Of a stretch of DNA of 64,000 bases, positions 12,901 through 26,096 are shown piece after piece. The notes beneath the pieces are model-generated. The model did not search any database. It was not told the DNA's origin and was given only the letters and a program-made list of their open reading frames with translations. The stretch comes from Typha latifolia (taxonomy: Eukaryota > Streptophyta > Magnoliopsida > Poales > Typhaceae). The number at the start of each line of letters is the position of its first letter. Position 1 is the stretch's first letter. The position numbers and the translations under genes were made by a program. The stretch covers positions 3,895,501 through 3,959,500 of the forward strand of contig CM034102.1 of the NCBI GenBank assembly GCA_019914945.1, given 5' to 3'.

Positions 12901-15900
12901 ACTATAATTAGCCTGGTACCATCCGCTGTCCTCTAATAAAGCCAAGGTCATTTTTGAAACTACTGATCTTGTGTCAACTGACCCCGTCATGATCTCATTC
13001 ATTAGAAGTCTTTTCTCCCAGTGTGACCCTATTAATGTAGCATGTATCATTTATTGAAAACAGAAGACATTCAAAGAAAATATTCCCATATGGTGAATCA
13101 AGAAACGGTCCCATGTAAAAGCAAGTACCTGATGTACCACGCCCTCCTCCATCTTCCAACTCTAAGCCAGTAAAATTATCAGAAAAAGCCTGATAGAAAG
13201 AAAACCGGATATTAGCAAGGTTGTGCGAGAAGTATAACTTTTTCATTTGGAGTTTTGGACAGAATAGCATTGATACAGAATGAGAAAAGAGATGATTCAT
13301 CACTTCTTTAAAAACATACCCCATAATGATGTCTCGAATGCATGACAACTCGGGGAAGGACAACCCGGATGACCGTACGACCAAGCTTTTCATCCATAGC
13401 TTGTACAGTGACCTGAACAATAGGAATAGACAATCAGACATAAGAATCTCAATGTGCAATGGATCCGAATCTACATAATTATATGAGCACCAAATGCCAT
13501 ATATTTAAATCATGACATTAAGTAGAGACATTACCACAATAGACCCACTTAGACTTAATCACTAAGCTTCTTAGTCTCTTATCCAGATACAGTCCATGGA
13601 AAGAATTGGCATGTAAAAATAGACAGCTCAAGGAACTAATATCAATAAAAATTATGCTACTTCATTCAAATATTCAATTCTTTTCAAGAAATTCTAAATT
13701 CCAAGGAAAGTATCCAGAGATACACCTACCAAGTTAAAGGGCTCAGATCAGATTTGGAAGGAAGAAATTCTAACATGAGTTTCTATAAATGAAATGCAAA
13801 CATTGAGGAAAAATGTGAAGATGACTTTTAATAGCATATAATTCTTCACAAGTCTGTAGAAAGTTCTCTAACAAACATCATGCCTAATATCAATACCATA
13901 TAAAATAAAGCCAGTAAACTACATCTAAACTCTTAATTGGGTATAATATAGATAACTTTTAATAGCACAATGGACCTATTATCAATACCATATAAAATAA
14001 AGCCAGTAAACTACATCTAAACTCTTAATTGGGTATAATATAGATAACTTTTAATAGCACAATGGACCTAAATGTGAAGATGAGTTGTTTAAGTCATTAA
14101 AAACATATTTTAACAAAACTGTGAATTCTGTACTATAAGCACAACTTGCAGATCATCTTCTGCTTGAATTAACTAAATCCTCCCACTATCAACACCCCTC
14201 TAATCTTGGTTCATGATTAGTCATAGTAAGTTTACACCTATGCAGTGCCAGTAGAACTGGCAAAGATTGACAACTATCAAAAAAGAGAAGCCAAAGAAAA
14301 AGTACTACCTGACTACGCCTTCTTTTTCTTTCATCACGAAAATGTGCAAATGCATGAGGATCAAAACCTAGAACATGCATGACCTGCAAGACAAGACTTC
14401 AATAAAATGAACAACTCGCCTATAGAGTCACAAATTTGTAGGTGCACTCACTTACCTCATGAATCAGAGTGGCTGAAAGTAATGTTTCTGCTTCCTCTGT
14501 CAAATGACGAGGAGCAACATTCACGTGTCCTGAATGTAACACAAATAAATTACTTCTTGAAATGGAGACAGAATACTAAAATGGAGCACGCCAAACATAT
14601 GATGAAGAAAACCTGCAATTGCACGACCCCATTGATCACGCTCACATGCCACTGCCCATGCAAGAGTGTTTCCAGTTGTAGGTCTAGTGGTTACTAAAAG
14701 AACTAGATCGGCATCAGCAACACCATCTGCATCTCGGATGTTGATTTAGTTAACAAAGATAGCGTGAAAAAAGCACTAGAAGATAATTTAATTCAATGCC
14801 CTATTATCATTGAAAAGTTACCTTCAACATATTCATGGGGCAGCTGCACACCTCCATCCTGACCACAGGCAGAATAACCACTTAACCGTAGGTTACCCTT
14901 GACAGGTTCAACAGCTAAAGCTCTTTTGAACCACTCCACTGTTTGCCCCAGTGCCTGCCCAAAGCTTTCTCAGTGACTTGACAATCAACAGAGTACTGAA
15001 GGTGAAAGAAGTATAACAGAGAACTTCTAAAACGAAAGTTAACTAAATTCAAGTTTCCAAGTTGTGACTTTGAATGCTTCAACAAAATGAAAGTGCAAAC
15101 ATTCATAAGCAAATAGTAGGCTACTAGCAGTAGAATAAGAATAACACCTTGCGGAGCCGTTGTTTTTTATCCTTTCCTGATACATCTTCACTTGTACAGT
15201 TGTACCAGCAGTCTCCAAGAACTGGTGGAACACCATGAGGATTATAGAAAGGGGTTCCACGAATTGAAGTTGGAGGAGGTTCACCAAGCTAAGTAAATTA
15301 AACAGAAATGGGTAAAACTGGTGCTACTACATAATCAGCCATGAATATAAACGTGAATTATTGAATTGGCAATAGCATACCTTAACAATGTCTCCAACTT
15401 TTCGGCAATCTCGATCAGAAGAGTTGCCAACAGCATCATAATTGAGATATATTCTTATAGGTTGTTTTGCATCCTTTTGTACCACAGGTGAAGATGACAC
15501 TTCAAGCAAGGTTCTTCCTCTGCGATGGTGGGCTGAACCAGACTCCTCGTAGACTTGAGGAGTGACCGAATACTCCTTCCGACCAGGTCGCCGTCGCTGA
15601 TAGAGTATCTCATCATGGATACATGAGTGTGTGAGATGAACACTTTTATCTCCTTCTTCAGGACTTTGCCAATGCAATAGCTGGTTGTCTTCAGATTTCC
15701 CACAAGTTCTTCCAACGCAAAGCAAAAGCAACAAAATCTAAGCAAAAAAAAGGAAGGCAAATATTAGCAACAGAAAATATAACCAAAAAAAAAGACGAAT
15801 TCATAAAGTGCGAAGACATGAGTCAAAATAGCAAGAAGTAGAGGGTAAGGAGATATTGCAGGAGACGGATCTCCCTCCTAAGTAGGCGTTTCGGTAAATC

Positions 15901-16328
15901 GTAAGAGAAATTAACAACCAAAACACATGAACGAACCCAAACTTCTGACTTCCATGATGTTCAACAAAATGGGAGTGGGAGTCCACAGGAACAAAATAGG
16001 AGCAATCCAGAAGACTCCATGGCCAGTGTTAATCAAATAACATCAAAAACCCCAACTTTCCATCAAAGTCCAGAACTGAACTGTGATCCTCTCATATTTG
16101 CCATTCTTAAACCCCCATCGTCGCCAACTCCTACAAATGTCCTCGCGTTTTATCTAGAAATCCTCCTACCCGCATGTAACAACCAAAAACTCAAAACCCA
16201 ACAGCAGCAAACCTCGAAAACCACGGATCAAACAGCCGTACCTGGATTGCCACAAGAGGAAGGCGAGCCCAACTTGGAAATGCAGCCCCGGATCTGACCC
16301 CGCATGCGCGCGAGGACTTCACCTCCAT
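6941..16328 (-). CDS. Leishmanolysin-like (M8) zinc metallopeptidase, 17 exons
   Basis: Reconstructed coding exons (minus strand order): 16328-16242, 15737-15381, 15288-15148, 14954-14822, 14726-14613, 14529-14456, 14383-14309, 13412-13320, 13189-13129, 13028-12696, 12134-12008, 11919-11820, 11237-11168, 11090-10938, 8118-8023, 7850-7534, 7153-6941. They join in frame to 847 aa, close to the plant family size (about 840). The N terminus has a hydrophobic signal segment (residues ~22-40, with a five-Leu run). The zinc motif HEVMH is at 301-305, split by intron 6; the third zinc ligand is probably H381 (SHWEK) and the Met-turn M392 (NEIMTG). The C-terminal third is Cys-rich with EGF-like repeats (exons 14-16). 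The family is a secreted or membrane-linked endopeptidase of unknown plant substrate. Intron 10 uses a GC donor; intron 14 holds nested transposons. No stops or frameshifts, so it looks functional. The start was chosen because it gives the signal segment in frame across intron 1. Confidence 0.93.
8817..8824. repeat. Target-site duplication, left copy (hAT MITE)
   Basis: ACTATATG, identical to 9298-9305, immediately flanking the MITE. Confidence 0.9.
8825..9297. mobile_element. hAT-type MITE (473 bp) nested inside the LINE
   Basis: The element starts TAGGGGTGAAAAT and ends ATTTCACCCATA, imperfect terminal inverted repeats with a TAGGGGTG start that is typical of hAT elements. It is flanked by a perfect 8-bp duplication, ACTATATG, at 8817-8824 and 9298-9305; 8 bp is the hAT target-duplication length. 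Removing the element and one copy restores the interrupted LINE reading frame (LLYYM joining to MPVFNL), which independently confirms the boundaries. It has no coding capacity. Its inner ends contain repeated GGATA(T/C)-type subterminal motifs. Confidence 0.9.
9298..9305. repeat. Target-site duplication, right copy (hAT MITE)
   Basis: ACTATATG, identical to 8817-8824. Confidence 0.9.
13889..14070. repeat. 92-bp tandem duplication in intron 7 of the metallopeptidase gene
   Basis: Two adjacent copies (13889-13980 and about 13981-14070) beginning ATCAATACCATATAAAATAA. I saw no mismatch in the core, which suggests a recent duplication. It lies wholly within intron 7 (13413-14308), so the protein is not affected. 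Confidence 0.9.
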
Positions 16329-16595
16329 AAATAGCCCCAGAAACCCTCACCACTGCTTCCATTCAAACTACCACCACCACCTCCCCACTCCACTGCCCCG
16401 ACTTCAACCGCCGGCCTCTCCTCATCTCCTCCGGCGAAACCTTCCCTCCTCCTCACCCCTGCCTACGGCCGGAACCCCCACCAAAAATTTCCCTTCGAAT
16501 TACCTTCTTGGGAGCGGATCGAAATGGGTCTCGATCCTTGGAGCTCCAAGAGGCCAGAAACCAAAGTCGGATCGAAGCTCTGCAGTCGTCAAGCC

Positions 16596-16596
<1 letters not shown>

Positions 16597-16640
<44 letters not shown>
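16597..16640. repeat. (GA)n microsatellite at the metallopeptidase 5' end
   Basis: A 44-bp AG repeat about 270 bp upstream of the ATG, in or just above the likely 5'UTR. On the gene's strand it reads as CT. Pyrimidine-rich leaders are common in plants; no function is shown. Confidence 0.9.
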
Positions 16641-16644
<4 letters not shown>

Positions 16645-16679
16645 ATTAGTCGTTTATTAAGTCTACAGAGATAAATCGA

Positions 16680-19600
16680 TGAGTGACCGTAACATCACAC
16701 GCAGATTTTCTTTTTCTTTTTTTCGTTTCTTTTTCTTCTCTCGTGTGTAAAAAAAAAGGCAAATGAGATTACCTCCCATTTGTGGAAATAACGTTACGAA
16801 ATTAAACAAAAGCCATTCGGTTAGACTTTATCTACAATCGTGCCATCAGCTTCGCTAGGTAAAGCACCGAAAGTGGTGCAGTCGGTTTCGTATTCAGAAA
16901 TTGAATTCTTTAAAATAAACTTTCGGATCTTCTTAGCGCATTCGGGTTCAAACTCCGATTAGTACAACTAATAACGCCGTTGAATTAGTCATAAATCACT
17001 ATTTAGCTTCTTAATAGACGACTCCAATATGGTCCCCAAAAAAATTTGCAATCTATTAGTGAGATTTTATTTGGATAACAGTTAATCATATTAACGTTCT
17101 AAAATAAAATTAGGAAAGCTTAATTAAATGAGGTGCAGTGCTCAACCAACCCACTTGTCCTTTTAAAGTTATTCTGGTAATAATGGTAAGTCGGCACATG
17201 AGCCAAATTGCGAGGATGAGATCCAGCTCAGATCAAACCCCGGCCCAGAACTAGAATTTAGGCATATATTTCATGCCTACTGGTTTTATAAGGAAAAGCA
17301 TGCAGGAAAACACTTCATTAAATATAACAACAAAAAATTAAGAGATAATTGTACTTAGATTCGTACTATTATTGTTTTTTATATATATTTTCTAAATTTT
17401 TTTTAGGGATGTTTACAAATCACACCCTATATTTATCTATTTTGTAATCACATTTCGTCTTTAAGAATTTTGTAATCAGATACCTTATTTTTTCTTATAA
17501 TTTTTATTTTACATTCTGGTGTTATTTTGACTAATTAACGTCAACAAAGTTATTAAAATATTCCCTCCATTCTTTTTTTATTTTTTATATCTCTCTACTA
17601 TCTTTTCCACCTAACTCTTGTGTCATCCTCTATGTCTACCACTTTTTCTCATCTTCCTCTCTCTTTTTCTTTCTCCTTTTTTTTCTTCTTAAAAAAAGAA
17701 AATAAGGAAGAAAAAAATAAAAATAATTTAACTATTTATAAATTATTTTATATATTATAATAATAATATTTTTTCTAGTACCGTCTAAGTTAAATTAAAT
17801 TGTTAAATGAAAATTATAAGAGAAGTGGAGAGTTCGAGTTATAAAAACAAGGCAGAGTGTGAATTACAAAATAGATAAAATATAGTGTGCAATTTATAAA
17901 AATCTATTTTTTTATCACGTACACCTCAACTAAATTTAAATTAGTTACTTTTATTTTTTTTATTGTTCTTAGTTTTTAGTTCAGAGGACGTACATAGATA
18001 TTAAAAAAAAATTTAAATGTACATTGAAAAAAACAGTGACTAAGTAAATTTGTTCATAAAATAAATACAAGTTTAATACACAAACTGGGAGCGGAGATCA
18101 GGTAACGACGTATGAACAAGCCCCACGACATGGTAATTATTTACAGCTCAGAATATATATATATATATATATATGAAACGAGCACAAAGAACATAGGAGA
18201 GATACTAGAAGGCACAGCATAGTCCAAATGGTGTCGCAGGTGCAAAAGACCCTGCAGTTCTATCTCTACCACTATAGTCTATAGAGCCAGACACAAAAGG
18301 AAGCTATATTGATAACCACCAATGCAAGCATTAATTATCTCCAATCATAACCCACCTATAATCTGGAGAAGGGAAACATCAATAAGCAGAAATGGACACA
18401 CAAAAAAAACTCTATCTCCACCTGATCCTTCCTTCTTGTATTATCATTCAAGTTCGGACCTTTTTATTTTTAATGCCTCAAAATCATCTTATCACATATA
18501 AGTAAGTTTATAATAACTTTTATTTATCAGCTTTTTTAAGAGATAAATTGGAACTTAATAATATTCCAGTTAAACCGATGACTCTAAAAATAAGTTAAAA
18601 GATGGTAGCCAGCTAAACAAACACTCAGAAAACCATAATCTCGTACTTAATCCTATTGATCATCGGGCTCGATGTACATTAATTATTCTGGATGGTTAGT
18701 GAAGCATTTGCCAGTTTTAATATTACAAAGAGTTAGCATGTAGCATTGCCAGATTAGATTACTATTGATGAATACGAATCTTTCCACTCATCTTAACATT
18801 TATTTCGATAATAAAATAAACTAGAACATAATAAAGTATCATCACCAAATGGTACGATTTGAAACAGATTAATTGATAACAATGAGTCGCTTTCTTTCGT
18901 TCCTCTTGGTAGTTGACTTAGTTTTAATTTAATTTAATTTAATTTAATTTTAATTTTAATTTTTATTTCATGGATGGCCTACATTCATTCATAAGGTTTA
19001 GTCTGGATAAGAGTCATTTAACATATTTAATTCAATCAAATATCTTCATAAGATTATTCATTCCCCGTGACATGCGCACCTAATATTTACTCCCCCACTT
19101 CATCATAATAAATGGTAATTTTTAAAGGAAGGTGGTTTGGTTTGAGATTGAATTGGTGATGATCTAAAATACATCTTTTGAACTAAGAGTAAAAATTATA
19201 ATGAATAAAAAAAAATAGAATAGATAGGTTTACTTATATTAATCTCAGTGAAATAAGTCCAGGATAACTTATGATATAGTACCCCAACCATATCACTCAC
19301 TACATTAATCCTAAAGCTGGCTTATTTGTAGATATGAGCAACATAAGGAGCAATTCAACAAGGGTTAAAATCCAAACAAACTAATAGAAAAACAAATTAA
19401 TATTTTTTTTAAAAAAAGAAGTTGGAAATTATGAAACGGCTTTGTTTGATTGAGTAGGAGAGGAGGAGTGCTCTCCTTGGCATGGTAGGAAGGGTTTGGT
19501 ACTTGCTTCTAAACCAACCTTCCAAGGAAAAGCAAGTATTAGGGAGCTCTTCTGCAGCCTTAAAACCGCAGTGGTTTCCTGCATCCGGGATACTTTAAAA

Positions 19601-20160
19601 ATCGCGCAACCAATAACAGGATGCCAAGGGATCCAACTGCAAGAAGTTCCTGCATCCTGGGTGGATTACGCGTTCTCACTCAATTCCCCCCATTGGAGTA
19701 GATGGGATTGCTCTCGCCTCCACCTGGAAGTTTTCGTTGCCCAATTAATGCAAGGTTAGTTGGGTTTCCAGGTCATGCCGTTGAACAAATCTAACGGGAG
19801 TCAGTAAAGTATATTTCCTTTTCCTTTCCCTTTAGGTTTCTTATGCTAGTTTTTAAGTAGGCTAGATTGTTAGGTTACCAGCTTAATTAAAAGTATTAAG
19901 TTTTACAAAGTCGTGTGAATCTGGAATATGGTTTAAGATGCCGGCTTAAAAGACTTCTGAAAGCTTACTATCATCCAACAGAAAGTAATGTAGCCCTAAT
20001 TTGGGCCAGATCTTCCTAACATCCATATATATATATATATATATATTGTTCTTAATAAAGTGAAAATTGTGTGGTAGATGACCTAACAAAAAATAAATAG
20101 ACCTGGATTTACTTGCTCTCAGGGTGGTGCTTGGTTTACAGAATTACAGTTCCTTTTTGT
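16680..20160. other. Intergenic, AT-rich, no gene recognised
   Basis: Holds (AT)n runs at about 18152-18174 and 20020-20046 and a TTTAA-type repeat near 18925-18955. A locally GC-richer block at 19440-19760 stands out from its surroundings and has an 87-codon open frame without recognisable homology. No transposon termini could be fixed. The right part presumably includes sequence downstream of the tRNA. Confidence 0.5.
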
Positions 20161-20163
20161 CTG

Positions 20164-20164
20164 G

Positions 20165-20240
<76 letters not shown>
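20164..20240. repeat. Compound (TA)n(TG)n microsatellite
   Basis: An AT dinucleotide run of about 24 bp passes directly into a GT run of over 50 bp, ending at GTCTAGG. Long alternating purine-pyrimidine tracts of this kind are length-polymorphic and can adopt Z-DNA. Confidence 0.9.
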
Positions 20241-20241
<1 letters not shown>

Positions 20242-20356
20242 TAGGAAGAAGGGATTAGCTGACCAAAGCAAGGGTTAATTAGTCAAGGCAGGGGCTGCAG
20301 CAAAACATTTGCGGGGAAGAAGAAAAAGGTGGGAAAACAAAATTCTTATCATTGTA

Positions 20357-20430
20357 TGTCTGAGCCCGGGTTCGAACCGGGGACCTCTAGTGTGTGAGAC
20401 TAGCGTGATAACCGACTACACCACCCAGAC
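20357..20430 (-). tRNA. tRNA-Val (anticodon CAC)
   Basis: The minus strand folds as a 74-nt tRNA without intron. The acceptor stem is GTCTGGG/CTCAGAC (one G-T pair) with discriminator A. The A-box region is GTGTAGTCGG, the anticodon stem CTAGT/ACTAG encloses loop CTCACAC with anticodon CAC, and the T arm CCCGG TTCGAAC CCGGG is perfect. A TTTT run about 15-25 nt downstream (minus strand) could terminate RNA polymerase III. Upstream there is a TTTATAA element about 25-30 bp from the 5' end and CAA motifs, as is usual for plant tRNA genes. It looks intact and expressible. It lies 0.4 kb downstream of the MCU stop on the same strand, probably without functional connection. Confidence 0.95.
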
Positions 20431-20431
20431 T

Positions 20432-20502
20432 GTCACATTCATTAGCAATTATAAATTATTGAGGTGGCCAACAGAAACTGGTCACATTCATTAGCAATTA
20501 TA
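20432..20502. repeat. Short direct repeat next to the tRNA
   Basis: GTCACATTCATTAGCAATTA occurs twice (about 20432-20451 and 20481-20500), 49 bp apart. The first copy sits directly at the tRNA 5' flank. It may be a local duplication of the tRNA upstream region. Confidence 0.8.
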
Positions 20503-20818
20503 TGGCAGCATGTAGTACGCCTAATTATATTGGTGATGCAATGAATCTGCTTGACAAACTTTAGATTACTAGTAAGCACGAATGTAATCGTTAAGGGTTC
20601 GCCAGGTGATGGACAGATATATGTATATGAGCCCACGACCCTGTCCGTCTCATTATTATTAGCCCGACTATTAGTTCTCATATACTATGTATTAATTCGA
20701 GCTGAGATATAATCTCCCAATATTTTATATACATGCGACGTCACTATACATTAATTAGTTTATAGAAACAATTTTCTTTTCTCCATTTAATTTTGGACAA
20801 AATATGTGGCTAGCTAAG

Positions 20819-22198
20819 TCAGTGTGCGGGGCCTATGAAGGTACTCCGGCGATGGCAAGGAGAAGAAGAAGAAGAGTCGATCAAAGGCCGGTAATTAGTA
20901 CAATCCCCACGCCTGAGCTGGTTGTAGCGCTCGAGATCGAACCTGTGCGCCGTCATGAGCCGGCTCTGCTTGGCGGCGAAGCGGCTCTCGAAGAAGCCCT
21001 CGAAGGAGGGGTCCCGCGAGGTGCGGAGGAAGAAGGCGTAGCCCGCCATGAAGTAGAAGGAGGTGACGTAGAAGCAGACGGGCTCCATGACGTCCCAGGA
21101 GAGCTCCCAGAAGGTGAGACGCATGAAGCCCAGGGTCTGGACGAGGAGGAGCCCAAGCCCGGTCCATAGCTCTCGCTTGACGTGGGCCTCGGCCTGAGCG
21201 TCGATGGCCGCCTTCTGCTCTTCCATCGCCTTTAGCTCGCTTCGGCGTGGGTCGGACGGGGGCGACATTGAGAGAGGGATCATGCCTTCGATTGCTTTGG
21301 CTACCTACAAATTTTGTCTATGTCAGCATCATGCAAAGAATTGCCGTCTTAATTAAAACTTGTAACAAGTGTTAGCTGGCCCATCTTTTGTTCCAAGATT
21401 GGTTATATATCACGTAGTTAGTGTTTGCTTTCGATTAGTTGGTTGCTAACTTATGAGAAGATGCTTTAACTTATTACGGACATATTTTTACTCCTGCAGA
21501 TAGTATCAATTATTCAATTAGTTTAGCTTCTCGCGCTTTTACTTCGCCGCCGGTCGTTTCGATGCGTCTGACGTGGTCCCCCCCCGACGGGAAAGTGATC
21601 TTATGCGCGACTTTTAAAGATCCGATAAGTTTATCCTCCCTAAAACCGGGATTTGGAATGAAATTATTCGAGGGAACGAATCGGATGAGAGAAAAGTAAT
21701 CACCAGCTCGGGTCTGAGGAAAACGACATTCCCCAAGACGATGACGGCCCCAGCCTCGTCCATCGCACGTGCGAGCCGGCCCCCTTCCTCCTCATCCCCC
21801 GCGGCAACCTCGCCGCAGACCGCCGCGAACTCTGCGTAGGCGACGCAGCTCCTCGCCAACCTCCTCAGCCTCCCCCTCGCCGCCTCCATCTGCGCCGCCC
21901 TCACCGCCTTCCTCGCCTCCTCTGCCGTGACCAGGGGTTGAGGCGGCGCGAGCCCCTCGAGGCGGATCCGGTCACGACTCAGCCCCAGGATCCGATCCAT
22001 TATCTGGTCGCCGACCGGGATCCCCGGAAACCGGTCGGCCGGGACGGGGACGGCCGCCGCCGAGTGGAAGATGGGGCGGCGCTGGACGTGGAGGAGGCGG
22101 CGGAGGAGAGAGGGCTGCGAAGGGGCCAGGGTTGGACTTTGATAGTAAGAGGAGGTGACCTTGGCGAAGCTTTGAGCTAGGGTTTTGCGGAACGCCAT
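20819..22198 (-). CDS. MCU: Mitochondrial calcium uniporter pore subunit (MCU)
   Basis: Two coding exons, 22198-21704 (165 codons) and 21304-20819, joined in phase 0 (GAGCTG/GTGATT donor, TTTGTAG acceptor) give 326 aa, the usual size and structure for plant MCUs. The N-terminal ~60 residues are Arg/Ser-rich and look like a mitochondrial targeting peptide. A matrix domain follows, then two membrane helices (about 215-231 and 242-258) separated by the pore loop. The selectivity-filter motif WDVMEP is intact at 235-240 (D236, E239). A basic C-terminal tail follows. In the family it forms the inner-membrane Ca2+ channel that loads the matrix. Exon 1 is strongly GC-rich, unlike its flanks. The Ser-rich final ~25 residues are not conserved and may vary in the family. 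No defects seen. Confidence 0.95.
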
Positions 22199-22259
22199 TT
22201 GTTAGGTTCGGGTTCCGAACTCGGAGGAGGAGGAGGAGAGCTCTGCTGATGGTGCTTTG

Positions 22260-25200
22260 GAACGGAGGGGATGAAGTTATTTATAGCTCAATTTCTCGTG
22301 AGATATCGCATGAAAGGCGAAAAAAGCGAAATCGATATAAAAAAAGAGAGAGAGAGAGTAAATTTCATCTTAGTCCCTATCTTATAACCAAATTTTAATT
22401 AGAGCGTAGCGCGAGCTTGGGCTAGTCTTTACTTTGAATATTCTATGGTCCAAGTCATAAGATTCGAATCTCTAGTGTAGCTATCCTTGGTTAGCGTAGT
22501 CCCACGGGCAATGAAATTTGGTCCTTAAAATTGTTTTGATTTAAAAGTTTAAATCTTTACTTTTTTGTACCGAATAACAAAATTATAATTTGCACCCTAT
22601 ATTATTATTATTTTCACATCGAGCCCTGTAATTCAGCGAATATATATAAAGTATACACTGCTGTTAGATCTGTTAATTAAACTTAACAAAATATCTGAAT
22701 TAAATTAGCTATGCTAATAATATTATAAAAATATCTTCAACAAAGTCATATTTAAAGTGTTTTGGTCATTTTAGACATAATAACATTTTAATTATTTTTA
22801 AAATAAAATATCTCAACTTAGCATAATTTTCTTACGTTACTAGTTTAAATCTAACACAAGATATTTTCTGTACATATTTACTAAATTATAAGATCGATTT
22901 ATAAATAGTAAAAATATAGGGTTGAGAAAACTATAATTTTATTAAAACGTACCGTGTTATATGTAAATTTATCTTTTTTATTTTTTTATTTTTTTTATTT
23001 CTCAATAAGGAGAGAAAGAAAAAATATATTTCTAAAAGAAGTTCATATGAGGGTATAGATGTGAACGCGAAAATTGACTTAATGGCATTTAAAATTGGTC
23101 ATACAATTAAAAATAAAATTTACTTGATTTTAACGAAATAATTTACAATTAAAACTCTCAGAAATTGAAATCATCAACCACGTTTTTTTTTAATTTCTAC
23201 ACAATATAGCCTCGACCTTCCATTACTCCCAAATTTCTAAGCAGCTTCAAATGTCACACTATTATTTTTCCTAGTCATAAGTCAAATATGGTAGCTTTGT
23301 GGTGGTCATACTTCTAAGATAGAAACCTCAATGTTTCATATCATACTCTATTTCTTAGCAATTCTATTTTCTCGATCCATTGTTATACATTATTTGATAG
23401 GTACTGATATCTACTGCAGTGTGCCATCTTATTCCTACTCAAGACCAGTATATATATAATACATGGTTGAATACTTTGCAAATAACGTTGATCATTTTTA
23501 AGATTAGATCTCGACTGCCACCAACCTATATATATATATATATGAGAGTAAGTTCAGAAGTTGTTTTCTTTTCTTCTAATAGTTAGTCTTAAGAATGGTT
23601 AGAAGTTTCAATTTCAGCTTTGGTTTTAACTTAGTTAAAAAAAATAAAACAGTTAATTTCGGTTCTAATTTTATTATATCGGCTTCGAATTTCTTTTAAT
23701 AAGTGGTCTTATTTATCTTAATTTTTAATGCATTACACAGAATCTAATAGCATTTAAGCTACGAGATTGATATTGAGTTAGGTATAAGTTGGATTCTAAA
23801 TCAAATCCAATATATAATTTAAAAAAAAATATTATTAGGGTTGTTGTTTCAACTAGATTCTGATTCGAAAAAGAAAACCTCAGTGCAGTGGAATGCTATT
23901 TTTAGAGTTGCATCTAACTACCATTCCTTTCTGACGTCCATTTTAGTGTGAATCTTCTTATATTTCAATTCATGCACATCTAATATTCTCGTTGTAAACA
24001 TCATAGTTAGTAAACTAGAATCAAATATATTCACTACTACTCTTGATTCTTTCTGCACAACTTCCTCACAAGCAACTTGGATATCTATACTTATATATTA
24101 GATTTGGTGGCAATTACCATATCTTGTAAAGGAAACTTGGGATGGGGATTGCAGGAGAAACCACAACAGGATTTAATTAAACACCCCCACACTACTACTA
24201 AGTTGGGATTCCATGACGCAGTTAGCAACTAGGGCATGGCATATATACACACCTTTGCCTGCCGAAAGTTTATTCATCTTTGTCCAACTAATTGTTAGTT
24301 GTATATGCCTCTAACAAATGTCAACCAAGTGAACCAATCAATTTGGTACATTCTGTTGGAATATATAAATTGCTAGAGAGACAAAGAGTGAGGAAATTAA
24401 TTGCCAATTATTCTAAAGCTTAAGCTGTTAGCTAGCGAGTGATGATATATAGTTCTTTATACTCTTACTACTCTCCTCGCTTATAGACTTGAAACATACT
24501 TTTAGGCCTAATAAGTAGTTTTATTTATATAATTTTTAAAATAACAGATAGGCATGATATATAAGTTGTTAGAGAATCTCAACAAAGACTACGTGTAGAA
24601 CTCAATCTCATTATTATTATTATTATTATCTTATTTTCAGGCAGAAGAGAGACTCCTCAAATATTTGCCAACTTTTTCACTACTTTAGCAGTCCAGCCAT
24701 TAATCCAGGTCCTCAAAATGCCTTATTCTAGAGGAAGCCAGATTCCTTCTTATGTTCTGGAATACATGGATGGCTGAATCCCTCCTCAACTAGAAGAATC
24801 CCTACATTGAGAGGATGCAACTCCCAAGTATCATGCGATTCAAAGTGGATTGAGCGAGAGAATATAACCCAATGGAGAGAATCTCATCAGGTAGTTGGAT
24901 TCCATATAAGTTAGTTATAAAAGAAGAAAAAAAAACTCAACCACTAACTACACCTCTAGCTAGAGAGTGGAATATCTACTAACTATACGTTAGTCATGAG
25001 CTCATCCCAAGATGCACCATGTCGGAAATTACGTCGTCTTCCTGAAGTCATCGACAGGGAATTCATGCATTCAATCCAATAAGAAGATCCAGTGGACAAA
25101 TTGGATTCCACATTGGCTAGGACTAGATCTATAGATTCTACGTCGGAGTGCAGTGCGATAGCGAATCGCCATGGCCCCCATCTCCAAAGATGTCTCAGTG

Positions 25201-26064
25201 CATGGTTCATGCATGGTCGACAGCATGCATACCATGCCGGTTACTTGTGTTAATATAATGGATGATTGAGCAACAGCAGGCCTAATGTGGTTGATGACTG
25301 GGATATGTAATTGGATGTTGTCACTTGCTGATTAGTAGCCTATGGATTAATTAATTAAGTTTGCTACTATATGCTAATCATAGGCTGCTGTTAAGGGAGA
25401 TATTTTCTATGACTCTTAGTCTTTTAACAGCATGAGTAGTAGTAATTGATGGATTGTGATGCAGGGAAGAGTGCAGTAAAGTTGATGGCATGCAAGTTGA
25501 GGTGTAACTTTGTCTCCATGATGTTGCCTTAATCCCTAAACAAGGGAAAGTAAGATACAATTAATTCTCTGTCATGTGATTCCTGATATCATTAGTTCAC
25601 TACCTTCTTCCTTTATCCATATGCCATTTTGTATCTTTTACTTGCAATATGATAGAGAAGAACAAAGCTCAACAATGCCGATGTGTCGCCGCCTTATTGG
25701 ATTGCTGGCTAATTAAATTTTAGGAAATCTCAAAAAGGGTGGATGAGTTGAAGTTTACAGTTGATTAGTAGTAATTAAGTGGTGCTCTGTTTCATAAATA
25801 CTTGAATTGTAGGCTTAGCATTAATACAGTAATGTGATATCCTTATCTTTCTCCGAAGAATTGTGAGAATAACAACTATTCAATATGTGCAGTTTTGGAA
25901 TCCAAGTAGACTAAGTAAACTAAAGTCAATCTCTATAATCTGGATAATGGATTCATTGTACTAGCAGCAGCACTGAAATTTATACTTTAATAGTGCTGAA
26001 TAAGATGATTCCTGGGAATAAAATTCTGGAGAATATTTACTGAACACAACACCAACCTTGCAAC

Positions 26065-26096
<32 letters not shown>

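Noticed and set aside
20804..21169. 121-codon plus-strand frame
   Set aside because: It is the complement of MCU exon 2, low complexity (Glu/Gly/Arg-rich), and without homology.
24983..25210. 75-codon minus-strand frame as a small gene
   Set aside because: No recognisable domain, no conserved motif and no visible gene context.
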